Positions 35,530 through 43,540 of a stretch of 64,000 nucleotides of DNA are shown in pieces. A program made the position numbers and the translations under genes. The notes beneath the pieces were generated by a model. That model did not search any database. It was given only the letters and a program-made list of their open reading frames with translations, and was not told the DNA's origin. The number at the start of each line of letters is the position of its first letter. Within the stretch, counting starts at the first letter, position 1. This stretch comes from Firmicutes bacterium ADurb.Bin193 (GTDB taxonomy: Bacteria > Bacillota > Clostridia > Monoglobales > Firm-18): the NCBI GenBank assembly GCA_002070105.1, contig MWCQ01000004.1, forward strand, positions 62,001-126,000. The letters are read 5' to 3'.

Positions 35530-37047
35530 TTGTTTAAAAAACTAATGAAGCAAAAAAGAACCTTGCCGGAAAATACGGAAAACAAATCTGCTTGTCCGTT
35601 GAATTCCGAAAATATTAAAGCCGAGCTTTTGGTAAGCAAGGATTTTATAACAAAAGACATTACAATCAACAACAAATCGGGTACAAAAGCAGTTCTTTTT
35701 TATTTCGAAGGCATGGTTGATCTGAAAATGATTGACGATGACATTTTAAGGCCGTTGTTGCAGGAAAGGTCTATTACCGATGCAAATAACAGTGAGGATA
35801 TAATAGATAGTATTTTAAGCGGCTCAATCTACCATACCGAAATAACGGTATCGGAAGATTTGAATGAATGTATAAGCAAGATTATTGGCGGTAATGCGGC
35901 AATCGTGTTTGACGATGTATGTAAAGCTGTTTTGTTCAAGGTGAAGGGATATGAAACGCGTTCCGTCGGCGAGCCGTCAAGTGAAAATGTTGTAAAAGGC
36001 TCAAAAGAATCCTTTGTGGAATCACTGACTGTCAACACAACATTGGTACGCAGACGAATAAGAACACCCAAGCTCAGAATCGAACAGATAACAGTAGGCA
36101 GACAGACGGTTACTCCCGTATCCATTATTTATATTGACGGGCTTACAAATAATAATATCGTAAATGAGCTTCGAAAGAGACTTCAGAGTATAAATGTTGA
36201 CGGAGTAATTTTTGCGCAAGCGATAGAGGAGAACATTATTGACAACAAACTCACTCCCTTTCCGCAGACAACTTATATGGAAAGAGTTGATACATTCTGC
36301 CTTAACATACTGGAAGGCAGGGCGGGAATTCTGATTGACGGACTTCCGATAGCATACACCGTTCCTATTACAATGGAGATGTTTTATAGGGCAACGGAGG
36401 ACTATGCACAGAATTATTTAGTAGCTTCCGCCATCAGGATTCTACGCTATTTTACCGCAACCATAACCGTGTTTTTGCCTTCATTGTATATTTCGATAAC
36501 AACCTTTCATCAGGAGATGATACCGTCAACGCTTGCAACATCAATAATCAGCAGTAAGGAAGGCGTGCCCTTCCCTACCTTTATAGAGGTTTTGATAATG
36601 CTGGGTTCATTCGAAGTTTTGCTGGAGGCAGGATTAAGGCTTCCGAGATCAATAGGTCAGGCACTTTCCATAGTGGGCGCACTCATAGTGGGCGATGCCG
36701 CCGTAAATGCAAGGGCAGTATCACCCGTTGTGGTAATTGTTGTTGCTCTTACCGCAATATGCGGATTTGTTGTGCCGAATCAGGATTTATCAAACGCACT
36801 CAGGCTTTGCAGGTTTTTTTTGGTATTGCTGTCCTCGGTATTAGGGCTTTTGGGAATGGCACTGGGAACCTTGCTTATTTTCATACACGAAAGCACGCTT
36901 TATTCATTCGGAGTACCCTATTTGGCGCCGTTTTCGTCAACGGAGGGTAAAGGCTTATTCGGTGATGCTGTTATAAGACCGCCGCTTTTTGTTAACAAAA
37001 CAAGACCGGAAAACTTAAAAACCACCAATAAAAAGCGAAACGGATAA
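35530..37047 (+). CDS. gerAA: Spore germinant receptor A subunit (GerA family)
   Basis: A 505-residue protein of the spore inner membrane. The N-terminal soluble half (about 20-300) has the family pattern including GRAGILIDGLPIAYTVP. The C-terminal half has four or five membrane segments with FLPSLYISITTFHQEMIP and LEVLLEAGLRLPRSIGQ-type motifs (here EVLLEAGLRLPRSIGQA). The start is TTG at 35530 with GGGGTG upstream; the ATG five codons later is possible. First gene of an A-C-D-B receptor operon that senses nutrients to trigger germination. Symbol denotes the family, not the exact germinant. Confidence 0.93.
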   Translation: MFKKLMKQKRTLPENTENKSACPLNSENIKAELLVSKDFITKDITINNKSGTKAVLFYFEGMVDLKMIDDDILRPLLQERSITDANNSEDIIDSILSGSIYHTEITVSEDLNECISKIIGGNAAIVFDDVCKAVLFKVKGYETRSVGEPSSENVVKGSKESFVESLTVNTTLVRRRIRTPKLRIEQITVGRQTVTPVSIIYIDGLTNNNIVNELRKRLQSINVDGVIFAQAIEENIIDNKLTPFPQTTYMERVDTFCLNILEGRAGILIDGLPIAYTVPITMEMFYRATEDYAQNYLVASAIRILRYFTATITVFLPSLYISITTFHQEMIPSTLATSIISSKEGVPFPTFIEVLIMLGSFEVLLEAGLRLPRSIGQALSIVGALIVGDAAVNARAVSPVVVIVVALTAICGFVVPNQDLSNALRLCRFFLVLLSSVLGLLGMALGTLLIFIHESTLYSFGVPYLAPFSSTEGKGLFGDAVIRPPLFVNKTRPENLKTTNKKRNG

Positions 37048-37062
37048 AGGGGTTGTTTTTAA

Positions 37063-38277
37063 TTGACACTGATATATAAAATTCTTGTTCCCGCTATACT
37101 GGCTTTTGGCCTGACAGGTTGTAATATTTTACCCGTTAGGTCGGAAATAGCCGACCTTGAGCTTGTAAAAGTTGTCGGTATAGATAAATGCGAGGTTCAT
37201 TCCGATAACAATGTTACCATGACAGTGGCAAGTATTAAGCAGCAGACAGGCGTCTCGGGCGGCGGAGGCGGGGAGGGACAATCAAAGTCCATCGTTCTTA
37301 CGGGTGAAGCGCTGACCTTAACCGATGCAATGAGAAAATTACAGACTCACTATAATAAAATAATTTTTTTGGGTCATGCGGACTATTTTTTGTTAGGTGA
37401 AGAAGCAATTAAAGATGACTTTTATAAATACTATGACTTTCTGGAGAGAACATATGAGATAAGGCTTAACGCCAAGGTTTTTATAACCAAAGGGTGCAGT
37501 GCGAATGATATTTTATCTCAGGGCAGCAAGGGAGAGCTTCCTATCTCGGAACGCCTGGATAATTTGAGCAACGAAGGGTTTATTAACAGTCATTTAATAA
37601 AGGAAATGTCGGTAATTCAGCTTGAAAAGCATCTTGACAATCCGTATTCGGCGGTAGCAATACCTGCACTTAGTAAAGCTGATAATGAGTTTGATTTAAT
37701 CGAACAGGAAAAAAAGCTTCAAACCGATGTTGAGGTTTACGGCTATGCGATTGTAAAGGATTTTAAACTTGTAGGTTATATTGACTGGGAGTTGGCGAAC
37801 GGATACAATTTTATTAAAAATCAGGCCGACTATACGGTTTTTAATGTAACGGACCCCTCAGGGCTTTATGTGGCTTTAATTGTGGAAAACGCAAAAACTA
37901 AAATTAAGCCGAAGTTTTACGGCGATACTCTGGAGAGTGTAGATATAGAAATAAAGGTAAAAAGCAGTATTAATGAGCAGCAATCAAGACTTGATATAAC
38001 AAAGGAACAAATAACAGAAGAAATGGCAGCCAAGCAATCAGAGATAATAAAACAGGAAATAACGAATGTTATCAAAACAGCCCAGGAGATGAATGCGGAT
38101 TTTTTGGGTATCAGCGATGTTGTAAAAAGGAAAAACCCTTTAAAGTGGAACAGTATAAAAGACAATTGGGATGAAATCTTTCCTTTGATTAAATTTAATG
38201 TTGAGGTTGATTCACTGATTTATCATACTTTTGATGTTCGCTACCCCAGCGGCTATAAGGAGGAAAAGCAAAATTGA
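37063..38277 (+). CDS. gerAC: Spore germinant receptor C subunit, Ger(x)C lipoprotein
   Basis: A 404-residue lipoprotein. The lipobox GLTGC puts the lipidated Cys at residue 20. Three-domain Ger(x)C fold follows, with ADLELVKVVGIDK near the N terminus and the C-terminal NADFLGISDVVKRKNPLKWNS, typical of the family. TTG start with AAGGGG upstream, 15 bases after gerAA. Its stop overlaps the start of the small gene that follows. Confidence 0.93.
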   Translation: MTLIYKILVPAILAFGLTGCNILPVRSEIADLELVKVVGIDKCEVHSDNNVTMTVASIKQQTGVSGGGGGEGQSKSIVLTGEALTLTDAMRKLQTHYNKIIFLGHADYFLLGEEAIKDDFYKYYDFLERTYEIRLNAKVFITKGCSANDILSQGSKGELPISERLDNLSNEGFINSHLIKEMSVIQLEKHLDNPYSAVAIPALSKADNEFDLIEQEKKLQTDVEVYGYAIVKDFKLVGYIDWELANGYNFIKNQADYTVFNVTDPSGLYVALIVENAKTKIKPKFYGDTLESVDIEIKVKSSINEQQSRLDITKEQITEEMAAKQSEIIKQEITNVIKTAQEMNADFLGISDVVKRKNPLKWNSIKDNWDEIFPLIKFNVEVDSLIYHTFDVRYPSGYKEEKQN

Positions 38278-38474
38278 CAGGTTTTTTCTTTGTTATAATT
38301 GCATTGGGAATATATGATTTATGGGCGATGCGCAAACGAAATATGAAAAAAGAAATTATTATATATTCTGTGCTCTCCGTAATGGTTGCGGCAATCGGTT
38401 TTTATTATTATCAAGACCCGCTGTCAAGAAGCTTTGCGGGCTTACTGCTTAATTTATTAGGTTTTAAGGAGTGA
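38274..38474 (+). CDS. Small two-helix germinant receptor D subunit candidate
   Basis: A 66-residue protein with two hydrophobic helices (FFFVIIALGIYDLWAM and IIYSVLSVMVAAIGFYYY). It starts at TTG in the overlap TTGA with the gerAC stop, has AAGGAGG upstream and is followed by the B subunit gene 4 bases later. Size, topology and position match the short D proteins known from several GerA-type operons, which modulate receptor activity. Translation coupling on both sides supports a real gene. Confidence 0.75.
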   Translation: MTGFFFVIIALGIYDLWAMRKRNMKKEIIIYSVLSVMVAAIGFYYYQDPLSRSFAGLLLNLLGFKE

Positions 38475-38478
38475 TTGT

Positions 38479-39567
38479 ATGCTGTCGGCAAGAGGAAAAA
38501 TCTCTACAAGGCAATTATTCATAATATGTATTGTCGCAATCTATTCGCCGATAGTGCGCCTGTCGCCTTCGCTTGCAGCAAAATACGCAGCTCATGCGGG
38601 TTGGATAAGTTATTTGGTTTCCGCACTGATTTTCATACCGATGTTATATCTTCTTCAATCCGCATTTAATAAGGGAAATTGCAGTAACCTTTCCGAATTG
38701 TTTGAAAAGTCGGTGGGGAAAATTACAACTAAATGTATAATGATAATTTATCTGATCTGGCTTATGATTTTGCTTGCACTGTATACAAGGTATTACGCGT
38801 CAAGATTGATTGTTTCCATTAAGCCCGGTGCTAATCTTTCCCTTATTTCATCTCTCCTGCTTATTGTTGTATTTTTCGGGATTAAGGCAGGATTTGAAGC
38901 ATTCGCAAGGTTAGCGGAGGTTTTTTTCAGCGTTTTTTTAATTATATTTGTTGTACTGTTTGCACTTTTGTTTAATTCTATCGATTATAATAATCTATAC
39001 CCTGTAACGCATCATGATTTTATTCCGATTCTGAAGGGTACCTACCCCGTATTGGGGATATGGGGGTATATTATCTATGCGTTTTTTCTCGGTGACTATG
39101 TGAATGATAAAGAAAACATTAAATATATAGGCCTGCAGGCTACCGCATTTTCGACCGTTATCGGTCTTATGCTGGTTTTACTTACTATAGGTGTATTCAA
39201 TGCAAGCGTTATAGAACGGTCAACCCTTCCGTTTTTTTCGGCGGTAAAAAGCGCGTCCGTTCTTAAAACAATTGAGAGAATGGAATCTGTCCTTGTCGCA
39301 ATGTGGGTTTTTTCCGATTATTATATAATTTCGCTTTTTGTATTTATTATTCAGAATGTTTTAAAGTCGGTTTTTTCTTTGACCGATACCAAATCGCTGA
39401 CCTCACCTTTACTTCTCTTCGCTTTTGTATTCTCTTTGTACTTTGCTCTCGGTTATTTTGAGCTGTCTGCATTTTCCGAAAAAATCGGGATTGCCATGAA
39501 TATTTTAACTTGTTTTATTATACCGGCCATACTGATAGGAATCGGAAAGATAAGAAAGACGATCTAA
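38479..39567 (+). CDS. gerAB: Spore germinant receptor B subunit (GerAB, APC superfamily)
   Basis: A 362-residue, about ten-helix protein related to amino-acid transporters; it is the likely germinant-binding subunit. The N terminus KISTRQLFIICIVAIYSPIV and the LPVTHHDF-like region (here YPVTHHDFIPILKGTYPV) fit the spore permease family. AAGGAG lies before the ATG. Last gene of the receptor operon, followed by a short gap before an unrelated reductase. Confidence 0.92.
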   Translation: MLSARGKISTRQLFIICIVAIYSPIVRLSPSLAAKYAAHAGWISYLVSALIFIPMLYLLQSAFNKGNCSNLSELFEKSVGKITTKCIMIIYLIWLMILLALYTRYYASRLIVSIKPGANLSLISSLLLIVVFFGIKAGFEAFARLAEVFFSVFLIIFVVLFALLFNSIDYNNLYPVTHHDFIPILKGTYPVLGIWGYIIYAFFLGDYVNDKENIKYIGLQATAFSTVIGLMLVLLTIGVFNASVIERSTLPFFSAVKSASVLKTIERMESVLVAMWVFSDYYIISLFVFIIQNVLKSVFSLTDTKSLTSPLLLFAFVFSLYFALGYFELSAFSEKIGIAMNILTCFIIPAILIGIGKIRKTI

Positions 39568-39669
39568 AGACTGTTGAAAGTATTATCCGTTTATGTTATT
39601 ATGAATATATGAAATAACAAAATCAAGCTATATGACTGCACCGAAAAGCCAATAGAACAGAGGGTGTAT

Positions 39670-40674
39670 ATGAAAAAATGCTTGCTTTATAATACGGATT
39701 TGAAGGTTTCAAATATTTGTCTCGGCACAACCGCCTTCGGTATTACAAAAAGTGTAGAGGAATCGTTTGAAATTTTAGACCTTTTTTTAGAGGGCGGCGG
39801 GAATTTTATTGATACTGCGAATGTGTACGGACGCTGGGGCAGTGACCGCGACAATAAAAGCGAACAGGTTATCGGCGCATGGCTTAAAGCGAGAAATGCT
39901 TATAAAGAAGTGGTTGTTGCCACAAAGGGCGGGCATTTTGACTTTGAAGCGCCTTCGGTATCGCGTGTTACCGAAGCCGATATACGCCGCGATCTTGACG
40001 AGAGCCTTGCGACACTCGGGCTTTCACGGATTGACTTTTACTGGCTCCACAGGGACAACCCCGACCTGCCTGTTGAGTATATTATAGACCTGATGGAAGC
40101 TCTGGTAAGTGAGGGCAAAATTCGCTTTTACGGTGCATCAAATTACCCTGCCCAAAGACTTTTTGCAGCGAAGGAATACTCCCGCCGAAAGGGATATGCG
40201 GGATTTTCCGCTGTGTCCAATCAGTGGAGCCTTGCGGGCGCAAATGTTAATTCCGACCCCGATCCTTCGACAGTAAGAACGGGTGCAGAGGAGTATCGTT
40301 TTCACCTTGAAACCAAAACGCCTTTGATACCCTATACCGCTACCGCAAGGGGATTCTTTGACAAACTATCCCGCGCTAAGCCCGAAATAACGGACGGAAA
40401 GATTTTGTCCGCTGACCTTCCCAGTCTAAGCGACAGGCTTAAAAATACATATCTGAATGAACGCAATCTGCGGATATATGAGGAGCTTGCCGTGATAAGT
40501 AAAAAGACCGGCTTTTCCGTTCAGGCTTTGTCGCTTGCATATCTTTTATGCCAGCCTTTTCAGGTTATCCCCATTACCTCCGTAAGCAATACGGCACAGT
40601 TTAAGGATATTTTTCATGCAAGCGATATTATACTCGAAAGCGGGATAATAGAGAAATATAAACCTCAGGAGTAA
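39670..40674 (+). CDS. Aldo/keto reductase
   Basis: A 334-residue NAD(P)H-dependent oxidoreductase of the TIM-barrel AKR superfamily. The catalytic tetrad is visible: Asp/Tyr in DTANVYGRW, Lys in VVVATKGG and His in DFYWLHRDN. It resembles the YajO/YccK-like general oxidoreductases; the substrate cannot be predicted. ATG at 39670 has AGAGGG upstream; a GTG two codons before is in frame. It lies downstream of the germination operon but is not obviously related to it. The DUF503 gene follows after 27 bases. Confidence 0.88.
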   Translation: MKKCLLYNTDLKVSNICLGTTAFGITKSVEESFEILDLFLEGGGNFIDTANVYGRWGSDRDNKSEQVIGAWLKARNAYKEVVVATKGGHFDFEAPSVSRVTEADIRRDLDESLATLGLSRIDFYWLHRDNPDLPVEYIIDLMEALVSEGKIRFYGASNYPAQRLFAAKEYSRRKGYAGFSAVSNQWSLAGANVNSDPDPSTVRTGAEEYRFHLETKTPLIPYTATARGFFDKLSRAKPEITDGKILSADLPSLSDRLKNTYLNERNLRIYEELAVISKKTGFSVQALSLAYLLCQPFQVIPITSVSNTAQFKDIFHASDIILESGIIEKYKPQE

Positions 40675-40701
40675 CCGCATAGACCAAAGGGGTGAGGCGA
40701 T

Positions 40702-40983
40702 ATGATCGTTGGCGTAATGAGGGTAAAACTGTATGCGCCGTACATTCATTCACTTAAGGAAAAACGCATGGAGGTCAAAAGCCTGACCGCGAAGGTCGGC
40801 AACAAATTTAATGTTTCCGTCGCCGAGGTTGATGCACAGAACCTTCATCAGACAATTATTATTGCAATTGCCCTTGTATTTTCTGACGGAATGACGCCCG
40901 ACAGCGTATGGGATTGTATCCTGAATTTTATCGAGGCAAACACCGAAGCGGAAATAACCGAGGTAAGCCGTGAAATCAGATAG
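40702..40983 (+). CDS. DUF503 (YlxP-like) protein
   Basis: A 93-residue protein with the DUF503 pattern: MIVGVMRVKLYAPYIHSLKEKR at the N terminus (MRVKL plus SLKEKR are the key blocks) and VSVAEVDAQNLHQTIIIAIA in the middle. In Bacillus the homologue YlxP sits in the nusA-infB-rbfA cluster and is linked to translation. Here it is away from that cluster, downstream of the aldo/keto reductase. GGTGAGG precedes the ATG. Function unknown. Confidence 0.88.
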   Translation: MIVGVMRVKLYAPYIHSLKEKRMEVKSLTAKVGNKFNVSVAEVDAQNLHQTIIIAIALVFSDGMTPDSVWDCILNFIEANTEAEITEVSREIR

Positions 40984-40999
40984 CACATAAAGTTTTTAA

Positions 41000-41034
41000 G
41001 GCCGCGCCGACAAAAAGGGTGCGGTTTTTTGCTT
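41000..41034 (+). terminator. Terminator after the DUF503 gene
   Basis: CCGCGCC and GGTGCGG pair around GACAAAAAG with one G-T pair and are followed by TTTTTTG. Confidence 0.7.
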
Positions 41035-41119
41035 TTGGAGGTGAAACATCATGCCGCCCCGAATATAAGTTTATTTCTTTACATATATTTCATTATAACA
41101 ATTATTATCGGAGAAATAT

Positions 41120-42484
41120 ATGAACAGTGCTGTCGGGTTTATCGAAAAAATCATTGCCCTGATTAACGGGCTTGTGTGGAGTCCGTTTATGCTGACCGTC
41201 CTTTTGGGAACAGGTCTTTATTTTTCTGCACGGTCGGGGTTTATGCAAATCTTTAAGCTTAAGGCGATAATAAAAGAAATTGTTTCAAAATGCTTTAAAA
41301 AAACTCCGGGTGATGCGGACAGGGGGGCAATAACCCCGTTTCAGGCTTTGTCGACCGCGCTTGCCGGAACAATCGGCACGGGTAATATCGCGGGCGTTGC
41401 AACCGCCCTTACCATCGCGGGGCCGGGGGCAATTTTCTGGATGTGGGTTTCGGCATTGGTGGGAATGATGACAAAATATGCCGAAATCGTCCTTGCAATT
41501 AAATTCAGAAGGAAGAACCCTAAAGGGGAATGGATAGGAGGTCCGATGTTTTATATCGGAGAAGGGCTTAAAATGAAACATCTCGCTTTTATCTATGCTT
41601 TTTTAGGTGTTGTGGCTTCCTTCGGAGCGGGGAATATGGCGCAGTCGAACTCGGTATCCTCCGCTATGGAGGAGGCGTTCGGTATCCCGCCGCTACTGAC
41701 CGGTATGTTTTTAGCGGTTTTTGTAGGAATTACGGTAGCGGGCGGAGTTAAAAAAATTGCCGCCGTTGCGGGAACGGTTGTACCTTTAATGTCCCTTTTT
41801 TATATGTTCAGTGCTGTTGTCGTACTGCTTATCAATATAATAAAAATCCCTGCCGCCGTCGCATTGATAATGAAAAGCGCCTTTACGGCCTCGGCGCCGG
41901 CAGGCGGATTTATGGGAGCTACGGTTGCGGCGGCGATAAGGAAGGGAACGGCACGCGGGATTTTTACAAACGAAGCGGGGCTCGGAAGCGCATCCATAGC
42001 GCACGCCTCGGCAGATACCGATCATCCATTCCGCCAGGGGCTTTGGGGAATTTTTGAGGTGTTTTTCGATACTATCGTAATGTGTTCAATAACGGCCTTT
42101 GCGATTCTTGTCACGGATAAATGGACGGAGGGGCTTACAGGAACCGCGCTGACGGTCAGCGCGTTTAATTCGGTTATTGACGGTTTGGGAAGCTATACAA
42201 TCCCCGTATCGCTTTTGTTTTTTGCGTTCTCGTCTGTTTTGGCATGGGCGTTTTACGGCAGAAAATGCCTTGAATATATCGGCGGCGAACGATACGCCCG
42301 AATTTATTTGTTTGTTTTTATATCGGCAATAATAGCGGGCGCAACGGCAAAACTTGAGCTTGTGTGGGAACTGTCGGACGCCCTTAACGGGCTTATGCTT
42401 ATACCCAACATAATCGGGCTGATCGGCCTTAGCGGAATCGTCGTAAGGGAAACAAGGGACGGACAAAAGCGAATAAGACTATAA
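41120..42484 (+). CDS. Sodium:alanine/glycine symporter (AGCS family)
   Basis: A 454-residue secondary transporter with about eleven membrane segments. Family signatures are present: TPFQALSTALAGTIGTGNIAG, GPGAIFWMWVSALVGM and FTNEAGLGSASIAHA, each a separate block. It imports alanine, glycine or a related small amino acid with sodium. ATG at 41120 has GGAG upstream. Monocistronic. No glycine riboswitch is seen in the short leader. Confidence 0.94.
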   Translation: MNSAVGFIEKIIALINGLVWSPFMLTVLLGTGLYFSARSGFMQIFKLKAIIKEIVSKCFKKTPGDADRGAITPFQALSTALAGTIGTGNIAGVATALTIAGPGAIFWMWVSALVGMMTKYAEIVLAIKFRRKNPKGEWIGGPMFYIGEGLKMKHLAFIYAFLGVVASFGAGNMAQSNSVSSAMEEAFGIPPLLTGMFLAVFVGITVAGGVKKIAAVAGTVVPLMSLFYMFSAVVVLLINIIKIPAAVALIMKSAFTASAPAGGFMGATVAAAIRKGTARGIFTNEAGLGSASIAHASADTDHPFRQGLWGIFEVFFDTIVMCSITAFAILVTDKWTEGLTGTALTVSAFNSVIDGLGSYTIPVSLLFFAFSSVLAWAFYGRKCLEYIGGERYARIYLFVFISAIIAGATAKLELVWELSDALNGLMLIPNIIGLIGLSGIVVRETRDGQKRIRL

Positions 42485-42539
42485 AAAGGATAAGGCTTTT
42501 TTAAGCCTTACCCTATCTGTGCGATATTCAATAGTTTAT

Positions 42540-42610
42540 CGAACTTTGATTGCTTACCGTATCATAAACTGTCAAGATTTTTTTGTCTTTGTGCGGTCTG
42601 TGCGTTTTTC
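42540..42610. repeat. Direct repeat, copy 1 (71 bp)
   Basis: Starts CGAACTTTGATTGCTTACCG and ends TTTGTGCGGTCTGTGCGTTTTTC. It matches the copy at 42794 nearly base for base except for a small insertion and a few substitutions. Confidence 0.85.
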
Positions 42611-42753
42611 TAATCGGCAGGGGCTGCTGAAAAACAGTGCAGAATGGACAAACTGAAGTAAAAGGCGGCATAGTCCGCCTTTTACCTTGCCCGAAGGCGT
42701 ACAGAGGTACGCCGAGAGGTGAAGTTTGTTCATAGCACAAAGACAAATAAAAA

Positions 42754-42780
42754 GGAAAATTCGTTTATAACGAATTTTCC
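42754..42780. repeat. Perfect palindrome inside the repeat region
   Basis: GGAAAATTCGTT-TATA-ACGAATTTTCC is a near-perfect hairpin of 11 to 12 bases. It lies between the two direct repeats. Confidence 0.7.
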
Positions 42781-42793
42781 AACCTAAGCATAG

Positions 42794-42870
42794 CGAACTT
42801 TGATTATTTACCGTATCATAAATATAAATTGTCAAGATTTTTTTGTCTTTGTGCGGTCTGTGCGTTTTTC
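42794..42870. repeat. Direct repeat, copy 2 (77 bp)
   Basis: Same sequence as the copy at 42540, with about six extra bases in the middle (CATAAATATAAATTGTC against CATAAACTGTC). It ends eight bases before the ktrA stop codon. The block GCACAAAGACAAA in inverse orientation also occurs between the copies (42735-42747). Confidence 0.85.
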
Positions 42871-42878
42871 AGAAGCAC

Positions 42879-43529
42879 CTATTTAATGCTGAGCATACGG
42901 GAGCTTGCTTTCGCATTTCCCGCAACGATTAAATGCTCATCCTTCTTGAAAACATATTCAACATTGGTAATCGGTATAATTTCTTCATTCTTTTTTATTG
43001 CAATAATATTAACATTATATTTTGACCGAACACCTATTTGTTTAATGCTTCTACCCACCCAGCTTTCCGGCGCCGCTATTTCAAAAATGGAAAAATCGCT
43101 TGTAAGCTGAATATAATCGAATACATTGCGGGCGGAATATTTGTTTGCAGCCCTTAGCGCAGCGTCCCGTTCGGGGTGAATGACCTCGTCAGCCCCGTTT
43201 CGGAGCAAAAACTTTTCGTGAATCGCCCTGTCGGCCTTTGCTACCACATACTTCGCACCCATATCCTTCAGTAGGGAGGTAATTTCGAGTGATGCCTGAA
43301 AATCATCGCCGATACACACAAAGCATGTGTCAAAATTACCTACCCCCAATGAGGCAAGCATTTTTTCATCCGTACAGTCCCCGATTTGAGCGCGCGTAAC
43401 AATGGGGAGCAAATCCTGTATTTTGTCCTCTTCTTTGTCGACAATCATAACCTCGCTTCCAAACTCCGTCAGTCTGGTAGCAAGGTGTCTTCCGAAACGG
43501 CCCATACCGATAACCAAAATCGTTTTCAT
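42879..43529 (-). CDS. ktrA: Potassium uptake regulatory subunit (KtrA/TrkA-N type)
   Basis: A 216-residue cytoplasmic gating subunit. The RCK/TrkA-N domain (about 1-135) has the nucleotide motif IGMGRFGRHLATRL with acidic MIVDKEED. The TrkA-C domain (about 135-216) includes SWVGRSIKQIGVRSKYNVNI and LIVAGNAKASSRML. It binds ATP/ADP or NAD(H) and probably c-di-AMP. The channel subunit gene lies 11 bases upstream in the same operon, so the two form a Ktr system. Symbol is a family-level call. Confidence 0.92.
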   Translation of the reverse strand: MKTILVIGMGRFGRHLATRLTEFGSEVMIVDKEEDKIQDLLPIVTRAQIGDCTDEKMLASLGVGNFDTCFVCIGDDFQASLEITSLLKDMGAKYVVAKADRAIHEKFLLRNGADEVIHPERDAALRAANKYSARNVFDYIQLTSDFSIFEIAAPESWVGRSIKQIGVRSKYNVNIIAIKKNEEIIPITNVEYVFKKDEHLIVAGNAKASSRMLSIK

Positions 43530-43540
43530 ACTCTTCCTCC

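Larger units (their letters stand above)
42485..42878. other. Repeat-rich intergenic region between the symporter and ktrA
   Basis: No gene in these 394 bases. It contains a small terminator stem TAAGGCTT/AAGCCTTA (42491-42510), two direct repeats (42540-42610 and 42794-42870), an AAAAGGCGG...CCGCCTTTT hairpin (42660-42682), GGCGTAC/GTACGCC (42697-42713) and the perfect palindrome GGAAAATTCGTT/AACGAATTTTCC (42754-42780). Confidence 0.65.

Noticed and set aside
41038-41075. Small ORF with GGAGGTGA before an ATG
   Set aside because: The frame is only five codons long (M-P-P-R-I) and shows no sign of a longer disrupted gene.
41040-41119. Glycine riboswitch upstream of the sodium:amino-acid symporter
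   Set aside because: The leader is too short and the conserved glycine-aptamer cores are not present.
42540-42870. CRISPR array
   Set aside because: There are only two long, imperfect direct repeats and one hairpin-rich interval; unit sizes and lack of cas genes do not fit.
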